From VBWE01 sp943372645 (GTDB lineage: Bacteria; Bacteroidota; Bacteroidia; Palsa-965), in contig CALRZN010000001.1 in the NCBI GenBank assembly GCA_943372645.1, positions 434,001 through 498,000 on the forward strand: DNA of 64,000 nucleotides. The letters run 5' to 3'. The notes under the pieces were generated by a model, which worked only from the letters and a program-made list of their open reading frames with translations, searched no databases and was not told the DNA's origin. Every line of letters starts with the position of its first letter. The first letter of the stretch is position 1. A program made the position numbers and the translations under genes. Positions 37,001-45,154 of the stretch are shown piece by piece.

Positions 37001-37654
37001 GGTCCACGGGGTTGACCAGGCCGATGTTGATACCGCGTTGCGCGCACGCACCCGCCAGTAATACGTTTTGCCGAAATACAATCCGCTGAGGTATTCGTCT
37101 GTATCGGTATTGCTGCTTGATGAATTGATGTAGGCATCGGTACTTGTGCGCAACGCACCGGAGTTAAACAGGGGCGTGGTATCGCACTGCATGTCGTAAA
37201 AGGAAACACCAACATGTGTTGCCCAGTCGAGCGTTAATCCGGTCCACTGCGACGATGCGTTAGCCGGTGAAGTCATGGTTACATAATTCCGGGTCTGAAA
37301 AAGCCAGGTGGTCGACCAGGCCGACGTATCGTTGGTAACGTAGGCACGCACACGCCAGTAATAATTTTTGCCGAAATACAGGTTGCCGAAACTTTCATCC
37401 GTATCGGTATTCGAGCTGGAGGAATTGATGTACGCATTGGTAACCCGTTGACGCACCGGCGAAGTAAACGTGTTTACGGTATCAATTTCAATCTGGTAGC
37501 CTCCTGATGAAGCGACTGCATTCCAGTCGAAATTTTGTCCGACCCAACCATTGCTGTTGTTTGCAGGCGAATTTACCGTGGGCGTATTCCAGGCGTGTAA
37601 TGAAAGTGCCGATAAACAAAGCAATGCGGCAAGTAAGTGGAGCTGTTTTCTCAT
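34091..37654 (-). CDS. FN3-like repeat T9SS cargo protein
   Basis: This 1187-residue protein starts with a signal peptide (HLLAALLCLSALSLHAW). It contains about eleven ~100-residue fibronectin-III-like modules marked by TYYWRVRA near their ends. Modules 2-5 (residues ~130-530) are almost identical to each other; later modules (DPSFASGVVSG type) are more divergent. The last ~75 residues (LQVYPVPASAVLTI, IRLFDLAGNCVY, AAGTYLLEV) are a T9SS type A sorting domain. It is probably a surface adhesin or cell-surface stalk; the ligand is unknown. Confidence 0.88.
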   Translation of the reverse strand: MRKQLHLLAALLCLSALSLHAWNTPTVNSPANNSNGWVGQNFDWNAVASSGGYQIEIDTVNTFTSPVRQRVTNAYINSSSSNTDTDESFGNLYFGKNYYWRVRAYVTNDTSAWSTTWLFQTRNYVTMTSPANASSQWTGLTLDWATHVGVSFYDMQCDTTPLFNSGALRTSTDAYINSSSSNTDTDEYLSGLYFGKTYYWRVRARNAVSTSAWSTPWTFVTRDYVTMTSPATASSQWTGLTLDWATHVGVSFYDMQCDTTPLFNSGALRSSTDAYINSSSSNTDTDEYLSGLYFGKTYYWRVRARNAVDTTAWTTPWTFVTRDYVTMTSPATASSQWTGLTLDWATHVGVSFYDMQCDTTPLFNSGALRSSSDAYINSSSSNTDTDEYLSGLYFGKTYYWRVRARNAVDTTNWTTPWTFVTRDYVTMTSPATASSQWTGLTLDWATHVGVSFYDMQCDTTPLFNSGALRSSTDAYINSSSSNTDTDEYLAGLYFGKTYYWRVRARNAVDTTNWTTPWTFITRDYVSLNTPANAQLNVNPAGVTLDWLAHTGVSFYQVQFDSVNVYNTSVFQQANTAYINSSSSNSDTQRSTGAMASNRVYFWRVRAWNAVDTSEWTERWFSTGTVQPVIPGVPVHVAPANYATSQPLSVLLDWNASANAQSYDYQYATNPSFTGAITANTTATSATISGLAQSTYYYWRVRAKNGNIVSAWTTYWQFTTTGPLAAPVLISPANSSSNIAVSGVSLVWNNVPNATQYEYQYSTDPAFITGVQSGTSAVTSTTTATLATLTTYYWRIRATDGVSFSPWSASWSFQTQLLLAAPSLISPANFTTGVSMSGVQLMWNTVANALQYEYAYSSDPSFASGVVSGLVTPANAMTGALNTYTTYYWRIRAVNGSVYSPWSVTWSFETELQLVAPVLVSPADLSTNIPQGGTLLTWNNIANASGYEYEYTTDPSFASGVVSGTTGSLSVSTATLQNQSTYYWRVRGYNGSVYSPWSIVWSFTTDLQLVAPVLVSPADLSTGIAPAGTTLTWNTIADATAYEYEYSPDPSFATGVVSGTIGTTTVATGALANATTYYWRVRGTDGNVYSPWSVVWSFTTDNTLGINNSVMNGLQVYPVPASAVLTIRNNAGTTGIRLFDLAGNCVYTFACNSTAELQLDVAPFAAGTYLLEVNSSAGCSRTRIVITH
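36063..37262 (-). repeat. Four ~300-bp near-identical tandem repeats inside the FN3 gene
   Basis: Units of 300 bp start near 36063, 36363, 36663 and 36963. They share long identical stretches, for example around GGTATTCGTCGGT and GCGACGATGC. Each encodes one module (from DYVTMTSPA to WTFVTR). The DNA-level identity is far higher than among the other modules of the same protein, indicating recent duplication or gene conversion, and the array is likely to vary in copy number. Confidence 0.9.
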
Positions 37655-37816
37655 GGTTTCAATTTTAAAAAATCATTGATACGACACAAAGGTAATACCG
37701 GAAAAACAAGCGACAGCCCGCGCGGGTTTATGAAAAACCGATTTTAAATCCTGCCGGTATTATATCTTATTTATTTTCAGTCAATTAATTCATATTTTTG
37801 TGAATTCATAAATGCT

Positions 37817-39277
37817 ATGGAAAACCACATTGCCGAACAGTTTAAACAGCTTGATGGAATACAGCGCGCGCACCTGCGCAACCGGCTCAGCAAATCGCCG
37901 AAGGCGCTGCAGTTTATCCGGATGCTGGAACAACCACAGAAACGGAAATACAAGCCGGCCGATTTTATTGATGTGCTGTACCCGGAAAAGGTTGCGTTTG
38001 AAACCCGGCGTAACCGGTATTTTAAGCTGCGCAAACACATTTTCACGCTGCTGCAGGAACAGCAGGAGCCGGCAACCGGCAAAAGCAGCGGCGACCTGCT
38101 GCCTTATGAACAGGCGCTGTTCAGTGCGCGCGAACTCATCGGCAAAAGCCATTACAGTGTGGCGCGCAAGGCCCTGAACCAGCTGCTTGCCGATTGCACG
38201 CGCGACAATATTTTTGAACTGCTGCCGGAAATTTATTCGCAGCTGGCCTTCTGCCAGATGGCACTGAACGACATGGCCAATTATCCCGAACTGCTGAACG
38301 GCATGCTGGAGGCGACACACAAACTGGGGCAGCTGCGCCGGGCGCAATATCATTCGCGCATGGCTTATGCCGCCGGGCTGCGGCGTGAATTCGGGGATGT
38401 AAAAAAACACACCCAGGCCCTGCTCAAAATTGCGCAGCAGCATACTGGCAGTCCGCGTTTCCGGATGTGTTATTATTTCACGGTAATGAATTACACGAAC
38501 ATCCTGCCCGACCTGAACATGGTGCAGTACCGGCAGCAGGTGGGTAAACTGAAACAATACATTATAAAATATCCCGGCATGCCCGCGGTGCAATATGAAC
38601 CGGGCTGGGAACAACTGCTTCGGTTTTACCTGCACCACTCCGAAGCGGTGCTGGCTTTTTTTAACGGCGATTTTCACACCGCGCACCGGGGATTTGTGGA
38701 GGCGGCCGAAATCCTGGAAAAAGGCAAAAACCTGCGCATCCGCAAAACCGAAAGTTTTTTCATCAATAAAATAATGAGCGGCATTGCCGTCGGAAATTTC
38801 ACCGACGCACTGGCCACCGCCGAAGCACTCATCGCGTTTCAGAAAGACCAGAAAAAAGACGAATCGCGGTTTAAGGGTTACGAGCAGGTTACGATTATTT
38901 ATACGTACGCATACCCCGCGCTCAAATGCCCCAACCCCGAGTTTTATATTGCGCGGATGGATGAATACATCAGCCTGCTGAAAAAAACCGACGCCACGCT
39001 GCATGCACGCGCGCTGGCTTCGTATGCGGTATTCCTGTTCATCTGCGGGAAATGGAAAAAAGCCAAAGCCATCGCACGCATGGAAAGCTGCCGGCAGGTG
39101 TTTCGCGAGCTGAAACTGGATCTGTACATTGACTTGCTGGAAATGAATCCAGCTACGCCCAAAGAAAAAATAAAGAAACTGGAACAACGTCTGCAAACGC
39201 GGCTGCAACAGGATATGCCGCCCGATCAGATGCATACGATTAAGCGGGTGGAGCAGTTGCTGCAGGTGTTGCGGTAG
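37817..39277 (+). CDS. TPR-like helical hypothetical protein
   Basis: This 486-residue protein is almost entirely alpha-helical, with helix pairs of the type YEQALFSARELIGKSHYSVA and LPEIYSQLAFCQMALNDMA that suggest degenerate tetratricopeptide repeats. It has no signal peptide. The N-terminal ~60 residues are basic (LRNRLSKSPKALQFI, KRKYKPADFI). A reading frame of similar length on the opposite strand is rich in His, Phe and Gln and looks like a shadow. Large helical proteins of this kind are common in Bacteroidota; function unknown. Confidence 0.75.
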   Translation: MENHIAEQFKQLDGIQRAHLRNRLSKSPKALQFIRMLEQPQKRKYKPADFIDVLYPEKVAFETRRNRYFKLRKHIFTLLQEQQEPATGKSSGDLLPYEQALFSARELIGKSHYSVARKALNQLLADCTRDNIFELLPEIYSQLAFCQMALNDMANYPELLNGMLEATHKLGQLRRAQYHSRMAYAAGLRREFGDVKKHTQALLKIAQQHTGSPRFRMCYYFTVMNYTNILPDLNMVQYRQQVGKLKQYIIKYPGMPAVQYEPGWEQLLRFYLHHSEAVLAFFNGDFHTAHRGFVEAAEILEKGKNLRIRKTESFFINKIMSGIAVGNFTDALATAEALIAFQKDQKKDESRFKGYEQVTIIYTYAYPALKCPNPEFYIARMDEYISLLKKTDATLHARALASYAVFLFICGKWKKAKAIARMESCRQVFRELKLDLYIDLLEMNPATPKEKIKKLEQRLQTRLQQDMPPDQMHTIKRVEQLLQVLR

Positions 39278-39370
39278 CTCTGTTTTCCCACTTACTGATA
39301 GTGGTGAAAAAATGATGTTCTTTTATTTCGATTTATTGGGTTAGTTCAGATGAAGATCTGGCCGGGTTCT

Positions 39371-39402
39371 TTTTTCATCTCGGCTGAGCCGAGATCAAAA
39401 AA
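39371..39402. repeat. Long symmetric palindrome
   Basis: ATCTCGGCTGAGCCGAGAT (39377-39395) is a perfect palindrome, flanked by T6 on the left and A7 on the right, which extend the stem. Because U precedes and A follows the hairpin in either direction, this is not a standard terminator. It lies in the 460-bp gap after the TPR-like gene, upstream of the nested repeats. Confidence 0.65.
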
Positions 39403-39459
39403 AGACACCATACCGCCAAAGGGCGTGACTCGTGGACGATCTCCCCGCGTGGTACGCTA

Positions 39460-39718
39460 AGGGCAATCGCGTCTAAAAAACAGATCGGAATTGTAAAAAA
39501 ATGATGTTAGCGCGGATTTTGTGTGTGGTTCAGCGCGGTTGTTAATCCGTGCTGAACTACGGGCTTTAGCGCGGGGATTCGTGAACAGGAGGGTAAATAC
39601 ACACGCGCAAATTGTATGCTGTCACGGATTACCCCGCTCACCTGCACCCCACAAAATCCGCGACAACATCAAAAAGGGACTAACGAATTGGATTGCTTTT
39701 TTTAGGCGCGATTGCCCT
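39460..39718. repeat. Outer inverted repeat enclosing MITE-like copy B
   Basis: A 21-bp sequence at 39460-39480 (agggcaatcgcgtct followed by six A) is complementary, with one mismatch, to 39698-39718. The 259-bp element so defined encloses the 170-bp MITE-like copy B, so the smaller element probably inserted into the larger one. Copy A of the MITE at 30340 has no such outer frame. Confidence 0.7.
39502..39671 (-). repeat. 170-bp MITE-like element, copy B
   Basis: Same length and terminal inverted repeats as copy A at 30340-30509 but in the opposite orientation. Shared internal blocks include GTGTATTTACC/GTGTAATCACC, CAGCACGGATTAACAACCGC and GTGACAGCATAC. No open reading frame; no clear target-site duplication is visible. 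Confidence 0.82.
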
Positions 39719-39739
39719 CACCCCCGCTGCACCAGCGTC
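39715..39739. repeat. 25-bp direct repeat, downstream copy
   Basis: ccctcacccccgctgcacca then gcgtc is identical to 40301-40325, which is the natural 3' end of the LD-carboxypeptidase gene. Together the two copies bracket the small gene at 39738-40283. Confidence 0.85.
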
Positions 39740-40283
39740 AGTACTTGCCCCGCTCAAACAGTTCCCCATACGGTTTCTTCGGGCTGTAAGTATGCCCTGC
39801 AAACAAGTCATCCGGAGGCCATGTTATGTTATCGTTTACGCATACCTCTTCAATGCGTGATAATTGGAGTACGCATTCTTCATCGTCCCCTTCACTGATT
39901 GCACCATATAAATAATACGTTCCGATATTTATAATGGCGTTGAGTATCGTCAGCGTTCCTTCATCAACACGCTGATAAACGAGGATAAGCTTTTTCTGCA
40001 ATGCAGTCTGAGGAGCATTAATATCGGGATGCTTAAACAGAATTACTTCGGGATCAATCTTTGCCGTTTTATTATCCCAAATATCCAACCGGTTTGATGA
40101 GGTGTACGTCCATAATAATTCTAAAATTTCTTCCCAGGATTTATCATTCTTCCGGTCTTGACCCAGTTTTTGCTCAAGGCACAAAATCGACCAGGCAACC
40201 CGCGCACGAATACTTAACTTCATGAGTTTACCGATACGATTCATGGGTTCCTTTGTTTTGCGTGCAAACATCTTCGAAAACAT
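39738..40283 (-). CDS. Hypothetical protein inserted behind ldcA
   Basis: About 181 residues from the ATG at 40283 (MFSKMFARKTKEPMNRIGK); an in-frame reading from 40307 adds eight residues that lie partly within the direct repeat and are unlikely. The protein is helical and acidic with a basic N-terminus: RARVAWSILCLEQKL, then LISRIEEV-like segments and a terminal PYGELFERGKY. The layout recalls small immunity-type proteins, but I do not recognise a family. Base composition is more A+T-rich than the neighbours, and it is bracketed by a perfect 25-bp direct repeat, which marks it as an insertion. Confidence 0.6.
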   Translation of the reverse strand: MFSKMFARKTKEPMNRIGKLMKLSIRARVAWSILCLEQKLGQDRKNDKSWEEILELLWTYTSSNRLDIWDNKTAKIDPEVILFKHPDINAPQTALQKKLILVYQRVDEGTLTILNAIINIGTYYLYGAISEGDDEECVLQLSRIEEVCVNDNITWPPDDLFAGHTYSPKKPYGELFERGKY

Positions 40284-40300
40284 GCTATTTAATAAGTCCC

Positions 40301-40325
40301 CCCTCACCCCCGCTGCACCAGCGTC
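40301..40325. repeat. 25-bp direct repeat, upstream copy (3' end of ldcA-like gene)
   Basis: Identical to 39715-39739. It encodes the last residues of the LD-carboxypeptidase (TLVQRG and the stop). Duplication of a gene's 3' end at both borders of an insert is the pattern left by integration into that end, or by a short-homology recombination. Confidence 0.85.
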
Positions 40326-41209
40326 GCCTCCGCCCCGTTCACATCAAGCGTTACGGTATTCCCGAAAACCAGCGGATAATTTTCAATGCCATGCCCGGCC
40401 GGGAAACGGTAGGCTACGGGAAAGTTGTATTGCTGCACCGCATCGGCGATAATTTGTTCGGCATTTTTTCCGAAGGGAATGGCATTGTCTTTCATATCGT
40501 CCATGCCGCCGATGATTAAGCCCGCGAGGTTTTTCAGTTTGCCCGAACGATCGAGGTTGAGCAGCATGCGATCGATGTGGTATAAATATTCGTCGAGGTC
40601 TTCGAGAAAAAGAATTGTTCCCGCGGTATCAATATCCGAAGGCGTGTTGTTGAGCGCATACAGCAGCGAGAGGTTGCCGCCGGTTAACACACCGGTTGCT
40701 TTGCCGCTGCGGTTGGGCACTTCGGTGATGTTGTTCCAGGTGTAGTTTAACGGATCACCGCAAAGGGTGCGGCGCAGCGCGTTGGTGGAATGCGCATCTT
40801 TTGCAAAGTTGATGGGCATGGTGGCGTGCAGCGTCTGTACCCGGCAGTGCGTGAAAATGTGGCTGTGCAGCACGGTTACATCGCTGTAGCCCACAATCCA
40901 TTTCGGGTTTTTCATAAACGCGTCCCAGCGTAGCGCATCTATCACACGCACGGTGCCGTAACCGCCCCGGGCACAAAACACGGCGCGGATGCTTTCATCA
41001 TCCAAAGCCCATTGCAGATCGGCGGCGCGTTCGGCATCGCTTCCTGAAAACTGGTTTTCGTTTTTATACAGGTTGGGCGCGCACACCACTTCCAGTCCCC
41101 AGGCGGTGAGCTGGGCGATGGCGGGGGCCATTTCTTCCGGAGTTACTTTGCGGGCGGGAGCGAGCAGGGCCACTTTATCACCGGGCTGGAGAAAGCGGGG
41201 CTGCTGCAT
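40304..41209 (-). CDS. ldcA: LD-carboxypeptidase (S66 family)
   Basis: About 301 residues from the ATG at 41209 (MQQPRFLQPGDKVALLAPAR), the usual family start; in-frame ATGs at 41224, 41227 and 41278 would extend it. RGGYGTVR near residue 81 and the nucleophile segment GYSDVT near residue 107 are S66 signatures; the Glu and His of the triad fit ILFLEDLDEYLY and FPAGHGIEN. It removes the terminal D-Ala from muropeptide tetrapeptides during peptidoglycan recycling. No signal peptide, so cytosolic. The ~325-bp gap upstream, to metG, holds no feature I can support. Confidence 0.88.
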   Translation of the reverse strand: MQQPRFLQPGDKVALLAPARKVTPEEMAPAIAQLTAWGLEVVCAPNLYKNENQFSGSDAERAADLQWALDDESIRAVFCARGGYGTVRVIDALRWDAFMKNPKWIVGYSDVTVLHSHIFTHCRVQTLHATMPINFAKDAHSTNALRRTLCGDPLNYTWNNITEVPNRSGKATGVLTGGNLSLLYALNNTPSDIDTAGTILFLEDLDEYLYHIDRMLLNLDRSGKLKNLAGLIIGGMDDMKDNAIPFGKNAEQIIADAVQQYNFPVAYRFPAGHGIENYPLVFGNTVTLDVNGAEATLVQRG

Positions 41210-41534
41210 GTCTGGGTATTTCATCATTTTGAGTGCGTTATCTATTTGTGTCTTTTTACGACTTCGTAGCTTGTGCAATTTTCGCCAATAAGGAACAAAG
41301 ACACGAAGGAATCACAAAACCAAACGGTACAAAATGATACCTGTAAATGTCTGGCTGAATCATTATCTTTACACCTTTATTTCTAATACAATGTGTCTGA
41401 ATAACTATCCGCTCTACCTTTCTACCGTGCAGCTCCGAATGCGGGGCTGAACACTGCTGCTTCATTTTTTCCGAACCGGGCAGCACAGCCAGACACTATT
41501 CCTGCAAACTTAACCATTTCAATGTATTGCTTTT

Positions 41535-43628
41535 ATGTCAACACCAAAACGTTATACCATTACCGCCGCATTGCCTTATGCCAACGGCCCGAAACACATC
41601 GGTCACCTGGCGGGTGCGTACCTGCCTGCTGATGTGTACGCCCGTTACCTGCGCCTGAACAAACGCGATGTGCTGTTTGTGTGCGGCAGCGATGAACACG
41701 GCACGGCCATTGCCAACCAGGCCATCAAGGAAAAAACCACACCCCGCGAAATCGTTGATAAATACCACAAACTGCTGATTGATTGTTTTGAGCAGTTCGG
41801 CATTCAGTTCGATGTGTACCACCGCACCAGCGACCCGCTGCACCACGAAACCGCGCAGGCGTTTTTTAAAAACATGAACGACCGCGGACTGCTCGAAGAA
41901 AAAACCACGGAGCAGTTTTATGATGAAGAGGCGCAGCAGTTCCTCGCCGACCGGTACATCACCGGTACCTGTCCCAATTGCAGCCACCCGAAAGCCTACG
42001 GCGATCAGTGCGAAAAATGCGGCAGCTCGCTCAACCCGGAAGATCTTATTTCGCCGCGCAGCACACTGTCGGGTAATGCGCCTGTGATGCGCCCGACCAA
42101 ACACTGGTACCTGCCGCTGGACAAATATGAAAAGTGGCTGAACGAATGGATTATTGAAGGTCACAAAGACGACTGGAAAGTAAACGTGTATGGCCAGTGC
42201 AAATCGTGGATTGAAGGCGGCCTGCACCCGCGCGCCGTTACCCGCGACCTCGACTGGGGCGTAAAAGTACCGGTGGAAGGGGCAGACGGCAAGGTGCTGT
42301 ATGTGTGGTTTGATGCGCCCATCGGTTACATTTCGGCTACGCGGCAGTGGGGACTAAATACAGGCAAAGACTGGGAACCGTACTGGAAAGATGCCGACAC
42401 CAAACTGGTGCATTTTATCGGCAAAGACAATATTGTTTTTCATTGCATCATTTTCCCGGTGATGCTGCACGCACACGGCGGCTATATTTTGCCGGACAAT
42501 GTGCCCGCCAACGAATTTTTAAACCTCGAAGGCGACAAGATGAGCACGAGCGGGGGCTGGTCCATTGAAATGCATGAATACCTCGCCGATTTTCCGGGCA
42601 AGGCCGATGAGCTACGTTATACGTTGCTTTCGAACCTGCCGGAATCAAAAGACAGCGAGTTTACGTGGAAGGATTACCAGACGAAGTGTACCAGTGAACT
42701 TGCAGACATCTTCAGCAATTTTGTACACCGCACGATGACCCTGGTGGAAAAAGGCCATGCCGGGAAAGTACCGGATGCAACGGTTTATACCAAAGACGAT
42801 TTGCTCGTGCTTGAAAAAGCAGCAAAGTTTCCGGAGCTGATCGGTGATAATATTGAACGCTACCGTTTCCGCGATGCGTTAATGGAGTTTATGAACCTGG
42901 CACGCCTCGGTAACAAATACCTGACCGATGCAGAGCCGTGGAAAATTAAAAATGACGAAGCGCGTGTAAGCACGATTCTGAATGTGTCGCTGCAGTTGTG
43001 TGCTTCGCTCGGATTTTTGTCGGAGCCGTTTCTGCCGTTTGCTTCGCAAAAACTGCTGCGTATGCTGAACCTGCAGCAGCGCGGCTGGGATGCGGGCAAA
43101 GCTACGAATCACCTGCCCGCCGGTCATCAGCTGAACGCCAAAGAAATGCTGTTCCAGAAAGTAGACGAAAGCATGGTGAAAATTCAGCTCGACAAACTGG
43201 AAGCCAAACGCGCAGCTGTTATCGCGGCGCAGCCGAAAACGGAAGAGCCCAAGAAAGAACCAGTAGTAGTAGCCGCAGCAGATTTGCATCCGCTGGCGGA
43301 TATCTGCACGTTTGATGATTTTGTGAAAATGGATATCCGCGTGGGTACCATTATTGAAGCAGAAAAAATGCCGAAGAGCGACAAGCTGCTGAAACTGAAA
43401 GTGGACATCGGACACAGCGTACGCACGATTCTTTCGGGCATTGCAAAACATTATTCGCCGGAACAGGTAATCGGGCAGCAGGTAACGGTGCTCGTAAACC
43501 TCGCGCCGCGCAAAATGATGGGCACCGAATCGGAAGGCATGATTTTGATGGCGGAAAACAAAGACGGGGAACTGAGCTTTGTGGCACCGACGAAAGGACA
43601 CATGCACAACGGCGGTATTGTGAAGTAG
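41535..43628 (+). CDS. metG: Methionyl-tRNA synthetase
   Basis: This 697-residue class I synthetase has the HIGH motif as KHIGHLAG near residue 16, a zinc knuckle (CPNC near residue 145 and CEKC near residue 157), and KMSTS (GDKMSTSGG) near residue 335. The C-terminal ~110 residues are a Trbp111-like tRNA-binding domain (FVKMDIRVGTIIEAEKMP), after a linker with KTEEPKKEP. It charges initiator and elongator tRNA-Met. Length matches dimeric MetRS with the appended domain. Confidence 0.97.
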   Translation: MSTPKRYTITAALPYANGPKHIGHLAGAYLPADVYARYLRLNKRDVLFVCGSDEHGTAIANQAIKEKTTPREIVDKYHKLLIDCFEQFGIQFDVYHRTSDPLHHETAQAFFKNMNDRGLLEEKTTEQFYDEEAQQFLADRYITGTCPNCSHPKAYGDQCEKCGSSLNPEDLISPRSTLSGNAPVMRPTKHWYLPLDKYEKWLNEWIIEGHKDDWKVNVYGQCKSWIEGGLHPRAVTRDLDWGVKVPVEGADGKVLYVWFDAPIGYISATRQWGLNTGKDWEPYWKDADTKLVHFIGKDNIVFHCIIFPVMLHAHGGYILPDNVPANEFLNLEGDKMSTSGGWSIEMHEYLADFPGKADELRYTLLSNLPESKDSEFTWKDYQTKCTSELADIFSNFVHRTMTLVEKGHAGKVPDATVYTKDDLLVLEKAAKFPELIGDNIERYRFRDALMEFMNLARLGNKYLTDAEPWKIKNDEARVSTILNVSLQLCASLGFLSEPFLPFASQKLLRMLNLQQRGWDAGKATNHLPAGHQLNAKEMLFQKVDESMVKIQLDKLEAKRAAVIAAQPKTEEPKKEPVVVAAADLHPLADICTFDDFVKMDIRVGTIIEAEKMPKSDKLLKLKVDIGHSVRTILSGIAKHYSPEQVIGQQVTVLVNLAPRKMMGTESEGMILMAENKDGELSFVAPTKGHMHNGGIVK

Positions 43629-43647
43629 ATCCCGGAACTGAACTTTA

Positions 43648-43773
43648 CCAATTTAACCACAACGGGCACAATGGTATGCACAATGGCCACAATGAACTAA
43701 TAATTCGTTGTGGTCTTTGTGTTGCCCTTTGTGCGTGTGTCAGAATGTGGGCGAGGCCTTGTGGTTAAATTGG
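43648..43773. repeat. ERIC-like palindrome, copy 3
   Basis: Perfect 15-bp terminal inverted repeat: ccaatttaaccacaa at 43648-43662 and ttgtggttaaattgg at 43759-43773. The interior is composed of alternating cacaatgg and tttgtg blocks. It lies between the convergent metG and GDSL genes. Related to the copies near 19393 and 33475. Confidence 0.75.
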
Positions 43774-43792
43774 GAAAGTACAGTTCTACGTT

Positions 43793-45142
43793 TTACGGAA
43801 ACAGCACGCCCGTGCAATCAAAACAATCAATCAACGGTAAGTATGCGTCGTATTTGCTGTTGATGGCTTTGATGAATTCATTGGTCAGCATGGCGTAGCC
43901 TTTCTGGTGCGGGTGGTATCCGTCTAACGAATAAAAGCCGCCGCTTACGAAGGTGGCGTTGATGTCTACGCCATTCCACTTCATGCCGGTTTCTACTTTT
44001 TTCAGGTAGCTGTTTGCATCCACCAGCGCCAGGTTGTATTGCGCGGCTTTCTGTGCAATCACGTTGTTGTACGCTGCCACGGCTGCATCTATTTCAGCCA
44101 CCTCCGCACTGTCGAGCGCGTACTGATCGGGAATGGTTTGAAACAAAATGCCCATGTAATTGCACTTCATCGAATCGAGCGGAACACTTAACGTAATGTA
44201 TTCACCGCCGTGCATCTGGCGCACGCCAAACGGTGCTGCAGGATCATCAATCACAAACCCGTTATCACCGGCGTGAAAATTAATGTGGGTGAGTCCGCTC
44301 ACGATGTAAATGTTGTTGAGCGAATCGGCTTTCGTTTGTGTAAGCTCCGCACCGTTCCAGGGAATGAGTGTGTAATAGGGAAACGAACGAAAATCGGGCA
44401 TGTTTGCAATTACACCTTTCGCGCCGTTACGCGTCATCAGTTCGAGCAGTGAATCGAGGTGATCCGCAAAAACATTAGCCGGCATAATCGGCGCACCGGT
44501 TCCGCCGCGGCGGGCATAACTGTAAATGTTTTCCATGCCCAGCCATAAACTGAAAAAAGACGCATCCGCATTATACGCATCACGCGCCGGGGTAGAAACA
44601 CCGGGCTGCGAAGCGATGCGGTAATAAAACGGATGCGCGTTGGTTGAAAACGGATTGCTGCCGGTTGCCGCATTAAACCACTGATCGGTGGTGGCAAACG
44701 GAATCGTAAAATCATCGTGCGCGGCATTGCTTACCGGCTGAAACCATTGCTGCGCATCAGTAAGTGAAACATATTGTTTTACCGGGCCGAGTGAGGTAAC
44801 GCCTTCGCAGTCGGTACGGTCGCCGAGTTTGGATGCGGTAACGTACCAGCTTTCCCACGGTTTGCCGTACCAGCCAGCGCTTACGCCTTCGGGCATCAGC
44901 ACCTGCCGCATCACGTCACCGCCGGCAATGGTAAGCTGTCTGCACAGCAACATGCCAACACTGTGCTCCTGCCCGTCTGCATTTAATGCACCGTCCTGGT
45001 ATCCCGAAAGAAAATTATCGCCCACGGCAATCACATGCCGCAGGTCGGCGCTGCCGCTGTGAAACGACGGGAAGTCCGCATCGGGTTTGCAGCCCGCACA
45101 AAAAACCAGCAACGTTAAAACAGGAATCCAGGCAAAACGCAT
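43793..45142 (-). CDS. GDSL/SGNH-family lipoprotein
   Basis: This 449-residue protein has a lipoprotein signal peptide (PVLTLLVFCAGC). The SGNH block I is altered to GDNFLSGYQDG near residue 41 (GDS is GDN, so Ser is replaced by Asn at the usual position; a serine follows three residues later). The C-terminal block V is intact: SLDGYHPHQKGYAMLTNEF near residue 415, supplying Asp and His. It is probably an outer-membrane- or periplasm-anchored esterase or a relative that has changed its mechanism. It lies 12 bp downstream of the esterase gene on the same strand. Confidence 0.75.
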   Translation of the reverse strand: MRFAWIPVLTLLVFCAGCKPDADFPSFHSGSADLRHVIAVGDNFLSGYQDGALNADGQEHSVGMLLCRQLTIAGGDVMRQVLMPEGVSAGWYGKPWESWYVTASKLGDRTDCEGVTSLGPVKQYVSLTDAQQWFQPVSNAAHDDFTIPFATTDQWFNAATGSNPFSTNAHPFYYRIASQPGVSTPARDAYNADASFFSLWLGMENIYSYARRGGTGAPIMPANVFADHLDSLLELMTRNGAKGVIANMPDFRSFPYYTLIPWNGAELTQTKADSLNNIYIVSGLTHINFHAGDNGFVIDDPAAPFGVRQMHGGEYITLSVPLDSMKCNYMGILFQTIPDQYALDSAEVAEIDAAVAAYNNVIAQKAAQYNLALVDANSYLKKVETGMKWNGVDINATFVSGGFYSLDGYHPHQKGYAMLTNEFIKAINSKYDAYLPLIDCFDCTGVLFP

Positions 45143-45154
45143 CGGCGTAATTTT

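Noticed and set aside
37790..39235. Long minus-strand open frame opposite the TPR-like gene
   Set aside because: The product is His/Phe/Gln-rich with no domain, whereas the plus-strand frame gives a plausible helical protein; it is a shadow.
39371..39402. Intrinsic terminator
   Set aside because: The hairpin is preceded by T and followed by A in both directions, so the U-tract is on the wrong side.
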